Origin: Comamonas terrae
Lineage (GTDB): Bacteria; Pseudomonadota; Gammaproteobacteria; Burkholderiales; Burkholderiaceae_C
NCBI RefSeq assembly: GCF_001544075.1
Contig: NZ_BCNT01000001.1
Span: 496,001 to 560,000 of the forward strand
Reading direction: 5' to 3'
DNA: 64,000 bases
Part shown: positions 57,923 to 64,000 of the stretch, piece by piece
How positions within the stretch are numbered: position 1 is the stretch's first letter
Layout of the letters: the number at the start of each line of letters is the position of its first letter
Position numbers and translations under genes: made by a program
The notes under the pieces: model-generated
Told to the model about the DNA's origin: nothing
What the model saw: only the letters and a program-made list of their open reading frames with translations
Databases searched by the model: none

Positions 57923-57949
57923 GCCGCTCTATGAGCGGCTTTTTTTTTT
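57923..57949 (+). terminator. Terminator after the LexA-regulated gene
   Basis: GCCGCT-CTATG-AGCGGC stem followed by ten T. It isolates the SOS gene from the operator-controlled promoter downstream. Confidence 0.92.
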
Positions 57950-58010
57950 GCGCCGGCTCCATTGGACCTTTGAAAAAAGTAAGACCACTTAAATATTTCG
58001 GTAAGAGTAC

Positions 58011-58040
58011 TTGACTCCAAGATGTTAGAGCACTTACAGT
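58011..58040 (+). promoter_or_regulatory. Rightward early promoter with fourth CI/Cro operator
   Basis: TTGACT (58011-58016) and TACAGT (58035-58040) are spaced 18 bases apart. The operator GTTAGAGCACTTACA (58024-58038) fills the spacer and minus-10 and is identical to site 1 at the cI/cro region, over 18 bases if flanks are counted. Repressor binding should block this promoter in lysogens. Genes downstream are the HNH protein and the recombination operon. Confidence 0.72.
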
Positions 58041-58102
58041 ACATCCCAACGACCCCTTACAGCACAACGGTTCTCCGGCTGCAAGGGGACGCCACCGGAA
58101 AG

Positions 58103-58306
58103 ATGGACATCCGGCGTCTGAGAAGATGGGGAAGGCAAGAAGAGACGAACGTCCACTGCCGATGGCGCCATGAAGGAGCTGCCTCTGCTCCGGGAAAGGA
58201 TGAGGCTTGTGAGTTCTGGAGCTGCCGAAAGCAGGAAAAGCCAGAACGAAAACCAAAGCAATGTGACAGATGGCTTTGGTTTTCCACAACCCAGGCCACG
58301 GCATGA
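58103..58306 (+). CDS. Possible small protein coupled to the HNH gene
   Basis: A 67-residue frame (M-D-I-R-R-L-R-R-W-G-R) with a GGAA site before the ATG and a stop codon that overlaps the HNH start (ATGA). The sequence is unusually rich in Trp, Cys, Arg and Lys, with three C-x-x-x-C-like spacings. The coupling argues for a real leader gene; the composition argues for a chance frame. Weak call. Confidence 0.35.
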   Translation: MDIRRLRRWGRQEETNVHCRWRHEGAASAPGKDEACEFWSCRKQEKPERKPKQCDRWLWFSTTQATA

Positions 58307-58731
58307 AAACATGCACAAACTGCCAACAGCAAAAGCCACGGTCCGCGTTCCGGCCTCGCTCATCAATGCCTCACTTGCTGCAATCCTTGTGCCGCGACTG
58401 CGAGCGGGCCACCAGCAAAACCTACAAGCAGTCGGCTATCGGCAAGGTGAGCCAGTCCTCGGCTGAGACGACGTACAAGCGAAGCGACAAAGGGAAACGC
58501 GCACAGAAGCAATCCAAGCTCGTTCAGCAGGTACGCAATGGCGATCGTTTGGCTGCCAGATCTACGCTCAAGCATGCTCTTGCTGCTGGGCAGGTCAAGC
58601 GATGGCCAATGTGCGCGATGCCTGATTGCTGTGAATCAATAGTGGAGGCTCACCACCCGGATTACAGCCGACCGCTGGATGTCGTGTGGCTCTGCCCTGA
58701 ACACCACGACGAACTACACCGCCATACCTGA
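58303..58731 (+). CDS. HNH-like zinc protein, first clear gene of rightward operon
   Basis: A 142-residue protein. An N-terminal zinc finger (C4-x2-C7 ... C30-x2-C33, C-T-N-C and C-R-D-C) leads to a basic linker. A C-terminal HNH-type fold follows: C-A-M-P-D-C-C, then E-A-H-H-P-D-Y-S-R-P-L-D-V-V-W-L-C-P-E-H-H. It resembles the small HNH proteins common in phage early regions, which may be nucleases or DNA-binding accessory factors. A start at 58270 would add 11 residues; the ATG at 58303 begins right at the zinc finger. Confidence 0.75.
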   Translation: MKTCTNCQQQKPRSAFRPRSSMPHLLQSLCRDCERATSKTYKQSAIGKVSQSSAETTYKRSDKGKRAQKQSKLVQQVRNGDRLAARSTLKHALAAGQVKRWPMCAMPDCCESIVEAHHPDYSRPLDVVWLCPEHHDELHRHT

Positions 58732-59013
58732 GGTCTGGAGCCGGGCAACCGGGAGTAGCCAAAAACAAACCAGAGCGCCTTGCACCAGGGCGCTGCGGTT
58801 TGAAGAAGACCAACACGCACTTCGATCACCAATGGCCTCTAGCCCGGTAATTTCCACAATGTCGATAGTCTGTCTAAGTCAGACGCTATGCCGGGTGTCA
58901 GCCAAAGTCGTCATTACTGTCGTTTCTCGTAACATTTCAATGACAATTGATACGGCCGCTCGAATCTGGCTTAGCCTGTACTTCCCTAAACGTCACTTGT
59001 TGAAGGAGGTTGT

Positions 59014-59226
59014 ATGGCGTTCTCGAAAGACACTGTATCGACTGCCGGATGGGATGGTTTGTCCGAGGAGCAGACGCGAATGCTCAAGATGGCTTACTTG
59101 ATGGGCGCGAAGGACGCCATCAAGATTTGCGAAAGTCACCTGGATGGTGATTTGAAAGGCGAGCTCGAAGAGGACCTGATCTGCTCAATGGATAGGAGGT
59201 TGGGCCTCGTCAACACCAAGATGTGA
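59014..59226 (+). CDS. Small acidic helical protein of unknown function
   Basis: A 70-residue protein (W-D-G-L-S-E-E-Q-T-R-M-L-K-M-A-Y-L-M-G-A-K-D-A-I-K-I-C) with a strong GAAGGAGG site. It follows a 282-base gap (58732-59013) in which I find no gene, only a short hairpin GTCTG...CAGAC near 58865. No family recognised. Confidence 0.65.
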   Translation: MAFSKDTVSTAGWDGLSEEQTRMLKMAYLMGAKDAIKICESHLDGDLKGELEEDLICSMDRRLGLVNTKM

Positions 59227-59281
59227 TTCCTACTCTGCTATGACAGAGCGCTAAGAAAAAGAAGTAGACCAACAAATACAT

Positions 59282-59309
59282 GAAGCCGTCCGATTGGGGC
59301 GGCTTTTTC
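59282..59309 (+). terminator. Rho-independent terminator
   Basis: GCCGTCC and GGGCGGC form a stem with one wobble pair and a five-base loop, followed by TTTTT. It follows the 70-residue gene. The remaining spacer to 59493 has a second, weaker stem with T-run near 59448-59475 and no convincing gene. Confidence 0.75.
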
Positions 59310-59493
59310 GTTTCCACAGGGCTACAACGGACGCATACCAGTACGGCCCTGACCACTATCAACCCTTTTCAAGCCGGGCCAGGGACCTCTCCTCCCTCCC
59401 TCAATCACTTCCCCAGGCACGCCGCAAGGCACCGGCTCTTTTCACCAAGGCCCGCAGCAACCGCTCGCGGGTCTTTTTCATTGGAGGCTCAAC

Positions 59494-59871
59494 ATGAACC
59501 ACCCCTACCCCTGCTGGGTCTCGCAAGATGAGGCCCGCCATGCCCGCGCGCAATGCGAGCTGGAGGACGAATCCGAATTCTGGAGCCGGGCGGCCACGGC
59601 CCGGCTGCGCGAACAGCTGACGGTGCGCCTGCCCGGCGAGACATGGTTCAGCGAGTCCGTCCGCGGCCCGAAGGGCTTCTACTCCCCGGACGAGGTGCTG
59701 GCCGAAGCCATTGCCCAGAACCACCTGCCGCTGATCGAAGCTGTTTCCAAGCTGATGTACAGCGAGGCGGCCGAAGAGGTGCGCGAGCTGATGCTGGCGT
59801 TCTGGGATGGCCTGCACAACGACGCGAACGCCGCATGGCTCAAGCTGACCCGGGTGGGGAGCAAGGCATGA
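59494..59871 (+). CDS. Unknown phage protein, recombination operon
   Basis: A 125-residue soluble protein beginning N-H-P-Y-P-C-W-V-S-Q-D-E-A, with helical segments and G-P-K-G-F-Y-S-P-D-E-V-L-A-E-A-I. A GGAG site is 9 bases upstream of the ATG and the stop overlaps the next start. No family recognised. Confidence 0.65.
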   Translation: MNHPYPCWVSQDEARHARAQCELEDESEFWSRAATARLREQLTVRLPGETWFSESVRGPKGFYSPDEVLAEAIAQNHLPLIEAVSKLMYSEAAEEVRELMLAFWDGLHNDANAAWLKLTRVGSKA

Positions 59872-60191
59872 AGCGCATTCCCTTCCCCGTCGACGTGTGC
59901 CCGGATCCGGACGCGCGCTACCGCCGCACGCTGCTCGAGGCCTTTCCCTGCGATGCCCAGCAGGCCGTGGCATTCCACCCGCCGAGCAAGCGCTCGCCGC
60001 GCTGGCCCCTGGTGCTGGCCACGCTGCTCGCCGGCGCCGCCCTGGTAATGCTGGCCGGCTGCAGCGCCCAAGCAGCGGACACACCGGCCACCGACCTCAA
60101 ACGGGCCGCCGCTGGTGCCTGGCTCTGCCCGGGCATGACCGCGGTGTGGCTCGACCCTCAAACCGTTCAATGCCTGAAGGACAAACCATGA
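59868..60191 (+). CDS. Unknown membrane-anchored phage protein
   Basis: A 107-residue protein with one membrane helix at about residues 46-65 (P-L-V-L-A-T-L-L-A-G-A-A-L-V-M-L-A-G-C). A short outer part ends A-G-A-W-L-C-P-G-M-T-A-V-W-L-D-P-Q. The L-A-G-C is preceded by too long a cytoplasmic part for a normal lipoprotein signal. ATGA overlap on both sides marks a tightly coupled operon. Confidence 0.6.
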   Translation: MKRIPFPVDVCPDPDARYRRTLLEAFPCDAQQAVAFHPPSKRSPRWPLVLATLLAGAALVMLAGCSAQAADTPATDLKRAAAGAWLCPGMTAVWLDPQTVQCLKDKP

Positions 60192-60448
60192 ATCAAGTAT
60201 TCGCTGATGGCGGCCCAGTTCATCCCGTCAGACTCCCCGTCCCCGGGGAGAAACACGCCAATGACGAGCCGGTTCCAACTGAGCTGCACACTGGCATAAG
60301 CCTACGCGACTACTTCGCCGGGCTCGCGATGCAAGGCTACTTGGCGAGCTTCGACCCGCACGGCGAGCCCGTGGAGTACGCAACCAAGATCGCGGAAGAC
60401 GCCTACGCACTGGCCGACGCCATGCTCAAGGTCAGGGAGAGCCAATGA
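60188..60448 (+). CDS. Small phage protein of unknown function
   Basis: An 86-residue protein with I-S-L-R-D-Y-F-A-G-L-A-M-Q-G-Y-L and A-Y-A-L-A-D-A-M-L-K, a pattern often seen in small proteins from phage early regions across proteobacteria. Function unknown. It overlaps both neighbours by start/stop coupling. Confidence 0.68.
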   Translation: MNQVFADGGPVHPVRLPVPGEKHANDEPVPTELHTGISLRDYFAGLAMQGYLASFDPHGEPVEYATKIAEDAYALADAMLKVRESQ

Positions 60449-60531
60449 AGCACCTGCAGCACCTCTTCCTCTGGAGCGCCGTCACGGCGCTTTCTTTTTG
60501 TGCAGCCGCTCTGCTGTCAGGTGCCGTATGA
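60445..60531 (+). CDS. 28-residue hydrophobic peptide, coupled at both ends
   Basis: A very short frame M-K-H-L-Q-H-L-F-L-W-S-A-V-T-A-L-S-F-C, then A-A-A-L-L-S-G-A-V. Its start overlaps the previous stop (ATGA) and its stop overlaps the next start (ATGA). It is one predicted membrane helix. The exact double coupling suggests that ribosomes traverse it, whether or not the peptide itself matters. Confidence 0.45.
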   Translation: MKHLQHLFLWSAVTALSFCAAALLSGAV

Positions 60532-60728
60532 CGTGCCCCACCGGTAAGCAGCAGCTCACCGCCGAGCTGGCAAAGAAACGCGCCAAGCGCTCCAGCGCCT
60601 CCCACAGCAAGCCCATGACCGCATACCGCTGCAACGAATGCGGCGAGTGGCACCTGGGCCAGCCCGCGCCTCGCAAGCGGCGCATTCCCATCATCAAACC
60701 CAACCACAGCATGAGGCTTTCCAAATGA
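60528..60728 (+). CDS. Small zinc-ribbon-like phage protein
   Basis: A 66-residue basic protein. The first half has T-C-P-T-G-K-Q-Q-L-T-A-E-L-A-K-K-R-A-K-R. The second has Y-R-C-N-E-C-G-E-W-H-L-G, a C-x2-C followed by histidine, as in a treble-clef half. It precedes and overlaps recT by 4 bases. It may be a recombination accessory factor; no direct evidence. Confidence 0.62.
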   Translation: MTCPTGKQQLTAELAKKRAKRSSASHSKPMTAYRCNECGEWHLGQPAPRKRRIPIIKPNHSMRLSK

Positions 60729-61780
60729 ATGCAGTTACCACCCAGACAGGCACCGCCAGCGTGCCGACCGTATCCAACGCCAGCGCCGGCGCCCTGCTTA
60801 TGGACATGGCTGCCATGGATCGCCTGGAGCGCATCGCCGAGCTGATGGCCAGCGGCAAGACGACCGTGCCCCAGCACCTGCGCGGCAGCAAGGGCGATTG
60901 CTTCGCCATCTCGCTGCAGTCCATGCAGTGGGGCATGAATCCCTTCGCCGTGGCCCAGAAAACCCACCTCGTGAACGGCACCCTGGGTTATGAGGCCCAG
61001 CTCGTGGCCGCTGTCATCAACAACAGCGGACTCGTTACAGGTCGGTTCCAGTTCGACTGGTACGGCCCCTGGGAGAAGGTGATCGGCAAGTTCACCATCA
61101 AGCGAGGGGACAAGGGCGAATACCGCGTGCCCGGCTGGACCATGGCCGATGAAGAAGGCTGCGGTGTCCGTGTATGGGCCACGCTCAAGGGCGAAGCCAA
61201 CCCGCGCACGTTGGAACTGCTGCTGGCCCAGGCCCGCACCCGAAATTCCACGCTGTGGGCCGATGACCCCAAGCAGCAGCTGGCATACCTCGCGCAAAAG
61301 CGCTGGGCGCGACTATTCGCCCCGGACGTGATCTTGGGCGTGTACTCGGCGGACGAGCTGCAGGAGCCGCAGGAGATCCACATGGGTGACGCCGTGGTGG
61401 TGGAGCCGGCGCGCCCCGAGGTGAAGGATTGGCCCGCTGACCGCTGGGCCGCAGGCCTTGGCAAATGGGTCGACGGCATCGCCGCCGGCAAACCCATCGC
61501 GGACGTGCTGGCTTGGCTCAACAGCAAGGCCCGGGTGACGCCCGAGCAGGAGCGACAGCTGCGCGCCGAAGTCGAGAAGCGCTCCCAGCCTGCACAGGCC
61601 GAAAGCCAGGACATACCTGCCGTCGATCCCGACAAGCTGATCGCCGAGATCAATGCGGCCATCACCCTGGATGCAGTCTACGAGCGCGGCGGCCTGATCG
61701 AAGCCATCGCCGACCCCGCAGCGCGCCAGCGCGTGACCGAAGTATTCGAAGCCCGCATCGCGGCATTGGAGCAAGCATGA
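60725..61780 (+). CDS. recT: RecT family single-strand annealing recombinase
   Basis: A 351-residue protein. The RecT core is at about residues 40-215: I-A-E-L-M-A-S-G-K-T-T-V-P-Q-H-L-R-G, C-F-A-I-S-L-Q-S-M-Q-W-G-M-N-P-F-A-V-A-Q-K-T and W-T-M-A-D-E-E-G-C-G-V-R-V-W-A. A variable C-terminal part follows. It pairs with the exonuclease encoded immediately downstream (ATGA overlap) as a two-component homologous recombination system. The rightward operator at 58.0 kb probably controls it. Confidence 0.88.
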   Translation: MNAVTTQTGTASVPTVSNASAGALLMDMAAMDRLERIAELMASGKTTVPQHLRGSKGDCFAISLQSMQWGMNPFAVAQKTHLVNGTLGYEAQLVAAVINNSGLVTGRFQFDWYGPWEKVIGKFTIKRGDKGEYRVPGWTMADEEGCGVRVWATLKGEANPRTLELLLAQARTRNSTLWADDPKQQLAYLAQKRWARLFAPDVILGVYSADELQEPQEIHMGDAVVVEPARPEVKDWPADRWAAGLGKWVDGIAAGKPIADVLAWLNSKARVTPEQERQLRAEVEKRSQPAQAESQDIPAVDPDKLIAEINAAITLDAVYERGGLIEAIADPAARQRVTEVFEARIAALEQA

Positions 61781-63612
61781 CCATGCAAATCGTGAACCTC
61801 GTCCAGGGCAGCCCCGAGTGGCATGTCCACCGTGCTCAGCATTTCAACGCCAGCGACGCGCCGGCGATGATGGGCGCCAGCCCGTACAGGACCCGCTCCG
61901 AGCTGATCAAGGAACTGGCCACGGGCATCGTGCCCGAGGTCGATGCGGTCACGCAGCGCCGCTTCGATGACGGCCACCAGTTTGAGGCGCTGGCCCGGCC
62001 TCTGGCCGAGGAGATCATCGGCGAGGAGCTGTCGCCGTGCGTCGGCACCCGCGGCAAGTACTCTGCCAGCTTCGACGGCCTGACCTTTATGAACGACGTG
62101 GCTTTCGAGCACAAGACACTCAACAGCACCCTGCGCGAGGTCCTGGTGCCCGGCTGCACGGGCGCCGACCTGCCGCTGCAGTACCGGGTGCAGATGGAGC
62201 AGCAGGCCATGGTCTCCGGTTGCGAACGCATTTTGTTCATGGCCAGCAAGTGGACGGCCGAAGGCCTGCCGGTCGAGGAGTATCACTGCTGGTACGAGCC
62301 CGACGCCGAGCTGCGCGCCCAGATCATCGCCGGCTGGGAGCAGATCGAGAAAGACGTGGCAGCCTACGACGCCAGCGCGCCGCAGCCGGCGCCCGCAGTG
62401 GCCGAGCCCGTGGAAAGCCTGCCTGCCGTGGCCGTCCAGCTGCAGGGCAGCCTTGCTGTGGTGTCGAATCTGGACAAGTTCGGCGATGCCCTGCGCGGCT
62501 TCATCAGCCGCATGGTGTCCAAGCCAAGCACCGACCAGGAGTTCGCGGATGCCGATGCCGAGTGCAAAGCGCTGAAGAAGGCCGAGGACATGCTGGAGGC
62601 GGCCGAGTCCAGCGCGCTGGCCCAAGTCAGCGACGTGGAGCTGCTGCGCCGCACTGTGGCCGACCTCAAGAACTTGGCGCGCACCACACGGCTGGCGCGC
62701 GAAAAGTTGGTCGCAGCAGAGAAGGATGCTCGCCGCACGGCGCTGGTGACGGACGCCCAGAAGGAACTGGATGGGCACGTCACAGCGCTGAACCAGCGCC
62801 TGGGCGCCAATTGGCTGCCTCGGATTGCGGGCGGCTTTGCGGAAACGATCAAGGGCAAGAAGTCGCTGACCAACATGCAGGACGCCGTGGCCGTGGCCTT
62901 GACCAGCGCCAAGCACGAAGCCAATCAGCTGGCCAGCCGCCTGGAGACGAACCGGAAGCATCTCGTGCAGGAGGGTACCGACTGGATCGCCCTCTTTGCC
63001 GACTTCGCCACTGTGGGCACAAAGGCGCCCGAGGACTTCCAGGCCCTGGCCGCCCTGCGAATCGGTCAGCACAAGCAAGCCGAGGCCCAGCGCCTGGAGG
63101 CCGAGCGTGCACGGATCCGCGCCGAAGAGGAGGCCAAAGCGAAACGTGAAGCCGAGGCGAAGGTCAAGGCCGAACTGGAACAGCAGCGTCAGCAGGTGCA
63201 GCAACAGGTCCAGGCCGCTCAGGCCGACATCGCCCAAGCCCAGCAAGACGGCACGCTGGCCAAGCCGTTGGCAGATGACCTGTCCAGCCTTGTCGCTGAC
63301 CAAGCTGCCGAAGGTGTGGCCGGCATCGATGCCCAGCAGGCGATCAGCACAGCCAAGGCCAGCGCTGCAGTGGCGCCGGCTGCCGTGCCGGCCGAGGACG
63401 AGCCGGTGCTGACCCTGGGCCAGATCAACACCAGGATGGAGGCCCTGGGTCTGGGAAAGATATCGGCAGCCACCCTGGAGTTCCACGGCATCCCCTTCGC
63501 GAAGGAGCGCGCGGCCGTGCAGATCAAGGCCACCCAGGCGCGCCGGCTGATGCTGCTGATCTCGATGGGCGCGCGAAAGCTGGCCGACGAAGTACCGGCC
63601 ACCACCGTTTAA
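61777..63612 (+). CDS. YqaJ-type viral exonuclease with long C-terminal extension
   Basis: A 611-residue protein. Residues 1-195 form a YqaJ/lambda-exonuclease domain: Q-G-S-P-E-W-H-V-H-R-A-Q-H-F-N-A-S-D-A-P-A-M-M-G, F-D-D-G-H-Q-F-E-A (metal Glu), S-F-D-G-L-T and F-E-H-K-T-L. Then comes a separate helical region (about 215-430, with R-T-V-A-D-L-K-N-L-A-R-T-T-R-L-A-R-E-K-L) resembling a DUF1351-like phage domain. After it are a Gln/Glu coiled coil (about 435-500) and a small C-terminal domain (V-L-T-L-G-Q-I-N-T-R-M-E-A-L-G-L). The exonuclease makes 3' single strands for RecT; the added regions may load RecT or bind DNA. Confidence 0.85.
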   Translation: MTMQIVNLVQGSPEWHVHRAQHFNASDAPAMMGASPYRTRSELIKELATGIVPEVDAVTQRRFDDGHQFEALARPLAEEIIGEELSPCVGTRGKYSASFDGLTFMNDVAFEHKTLNSTLREVLVPGCTGADLPLQYRVQMEQQAMVSGCERILFMASKWTAEGLPVEEYHCWYEPDAELRAQIIAGWEQIEKDVAAYDASAPQPAPAVAEPVESLPAVAVQLQGSLAVVSNLDKFGDALRGFISRMVSKPSTDQEFADADAECKALKKAEDMLEAAESSALAQVSDVELLRRTVADLKNLARTTRLAREKLVAAEKDARRTALVTDAQKELDGHVTALNQRLGANWLPRIAGGFAETIKGKKSLTNMQDAVAVALTSAKHEANQLASRLETNRKHLVQEGTDWIALFADFATVGTKAPEDFQALAALRIGQHKQAEAQRLEAERARIRAEEEAKAKREAEAKVKAELEQQRQQVQQQVQAAQADIAQAQQDGTLAKPLADDLSSLVADQAAEGVAGIDAQQAISTAKASAAVAPAAVPAEDEPVLTLGQINTRMEALGLGKISAATLEFHGIPFAKERAAVQIKATQARRLMLLISMGARKLADEVPATTV

Positions 63613-63657
63613 CCACCCCGCCCGGCCCTGCGCCGGGCACACCCCAAGGAGCCTCCC

Positions 63658-63930
63658 GTGAACAAATCCGACCTGATCGACTACATCGCAACCGACGCCC
63701 TCATCACCAAATCGGAGGCCGGCCGGGCTCTCGATGCAGCGATCCATGCCATCCGCCACGCCCTCCAGAAAGGCAACGATGTCCACCTGAACGGCTTCGG
63801 CACCTTCAGCGTGGCCACGCGCGCCGGCCGCACCGGCCGCAACCCGCGCACTGGCGAGACCGTCACGATCGCCGCCGCGCGCGTGCCGAAGTTCAAGCCC
63901 GGCAAGCACCTGAAGGATGCCGTGAACTGA
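63658..63930 (+). CDS. HU/IHF family histone-like protein, phage-encoded
   Basis: A 90-residue DNA-bending protein. The fold is complete: [10 protein letters not shown], then [11 protein letters not shown] and the arm [26 protein letters not shown], with the R-N-P intercalating proline. A GTG start at 63658 follows GGAG. It is the last gene of the recombination operon in the window and could serve recombination or integration. Confidence 0.92.
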   Translation: MNKSDLIDYIATDALITKSEAGRALDAAIHAIRHALQKGNDVHLNGFGTFSVATRAGRTGRNPRTGETVTIAAARVPKFKPGKHLKDAVN

Positions 63931-63954
63931 TCAGCCCCGCAACGACTGCCCCTG

Positions 63955-63983
63955 GCCCGCTGCTACCCAGCGGGCTTTTTTTC
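63955..63983 (+). terminator. Terminator after the HU gene
   Basis: GCCCGCTG and CAGCGGGC form a perfect stem with a short loop followed by seven T, ending the rightward recombination transcript near the window edge. Confidence 0.92.
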
Positions 63984-64000
63984 ATTCCCAAAGGAACACC

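Larger units (their letters stand above)
57823..58102. other. Intergenic leader of the rightward operon
   Basis: This gap holds the terminator at 57923-57949 and the operator-promoter at 58011-58040, but no further gene that I can support. The AT-rich part (57960-58010) precedes the promoter. Confidence 0.6.
23118..64000. mobile_element. Lambda-like siphophage prophage integrated at tRNA-Pro, right end outside window
   Basis: From the tRNA 3' end onward nearly every gene is of phage type: lysis, tail, head, terminase, replication, immunity and recombination modules in a coherent order. The tail modules (tape measure, gpM/L/K/J order) mark a siphovirus. Structural genes look intact, with no frameshifted or truncated essential gene seen, so the phage may be inducible. 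Integrase and attR must lie beyond base 64000. Confidence 0.93.

Noticed and set aside
58679..59101. 140-residue plus-strand frame after the HNH gene
   Set aside because: Serine/arginine-rich, no ribosome site, overlaps both the HNH end and the well-supported gene at 59014.
59280..59531. 83-residue plus-strand frame
   Set aside because: It begins inside a terminator hairpin and overlaps the next gene start; composition is not protein-like.
61678..63909. 743-residue minus-strand frame opposite the exonuclease and HU genes
   Set aside because: Shadow of strongly coding plus-strand genes; composition is Gly/Leu/His/Gln-rich without motifs.

Overview
The window looks like a chromosomal stretch from a high-GC betaproteobacterium of the family Comamonadaceae (Delftia, Comamonas or Acidovorax type). 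Pointers are the high GC, the order sulfite reductase - DUF934 - cysH - cysD - cysN, a 7Fe ferredoxin of the betaproteobacterial FdxA type, and a compact two-hairpin intergenic repeat of a kind I associate with this family. Genus assignment is an inference.

Bases 1-23117 are host chromosome. They hold the 3' end of mnmC; a divergent flavin (PPOX) oxidase / AraC regulator pair; a non-homologous end-joining island (ku, a DUF3606 gene, ligD); the Hsp31-type glyoxalase/chaperone hchA with a solo LuxR regulator; a polar amino acid ABC importer without an ATPase; a CNNM/CorC-type transporter; a complete sulfate assimilation operon (TauE-like exporter, cysI, DUF934, cysH, cysD, cysN) followed by ferredoxin and a ferredoxin-NADP reductase; a small unknown gene; phosphatidylserine decarboxylase; infA; and a tRNA-Pro(UGG).

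Bases 23118-64000 are a lambda-like siphophage prophage that appears to be integrated at the tRNA-Pro. The right end and integrase lie outside the window. Next to the tRNA is an accessory block with a thermonuclease, an SRAP/YedK DNA-protein crosslink protein, four small unknown genes and a secreted endonuclease. One LexA operator sits between yedK and the unknown genes. Then, all on the minus strand and transcribed right to left, come replication (CII-like regulator, DnaT-like loader, DnaB, RuvC-like resolvase), terminase, portal, head, tail (tape measure, tail tip, a 1941-residue gpJ) and lysis genes (holin, endolysin, spanins). A single plus-strand, AT-richer DUF4145 gene interrupts this operon between terminase and portal.

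The immunity region lies at 55.9-58.1 kb: a Cro-like gene and a LexA-type CI repressor diverge across three related operator sites. A fourth identical operator lies over a promoter at 58.0 kb that probably drives the rightward recombination operon (HNH protein, small unknowns, RecT, YqaJ exonuclease, HU). Between cI and that promoter is a gene of unknown function with two LexA boxes at its promoter, placed where an SOS-induced antirepressor would be expected.

The most unusual signal is a 13-bp element, CATGCTAGGGAGC on the plus strand. It is present in eight exact or near copies, all in one orientation and only in the late operon, mostly just before gene starts.
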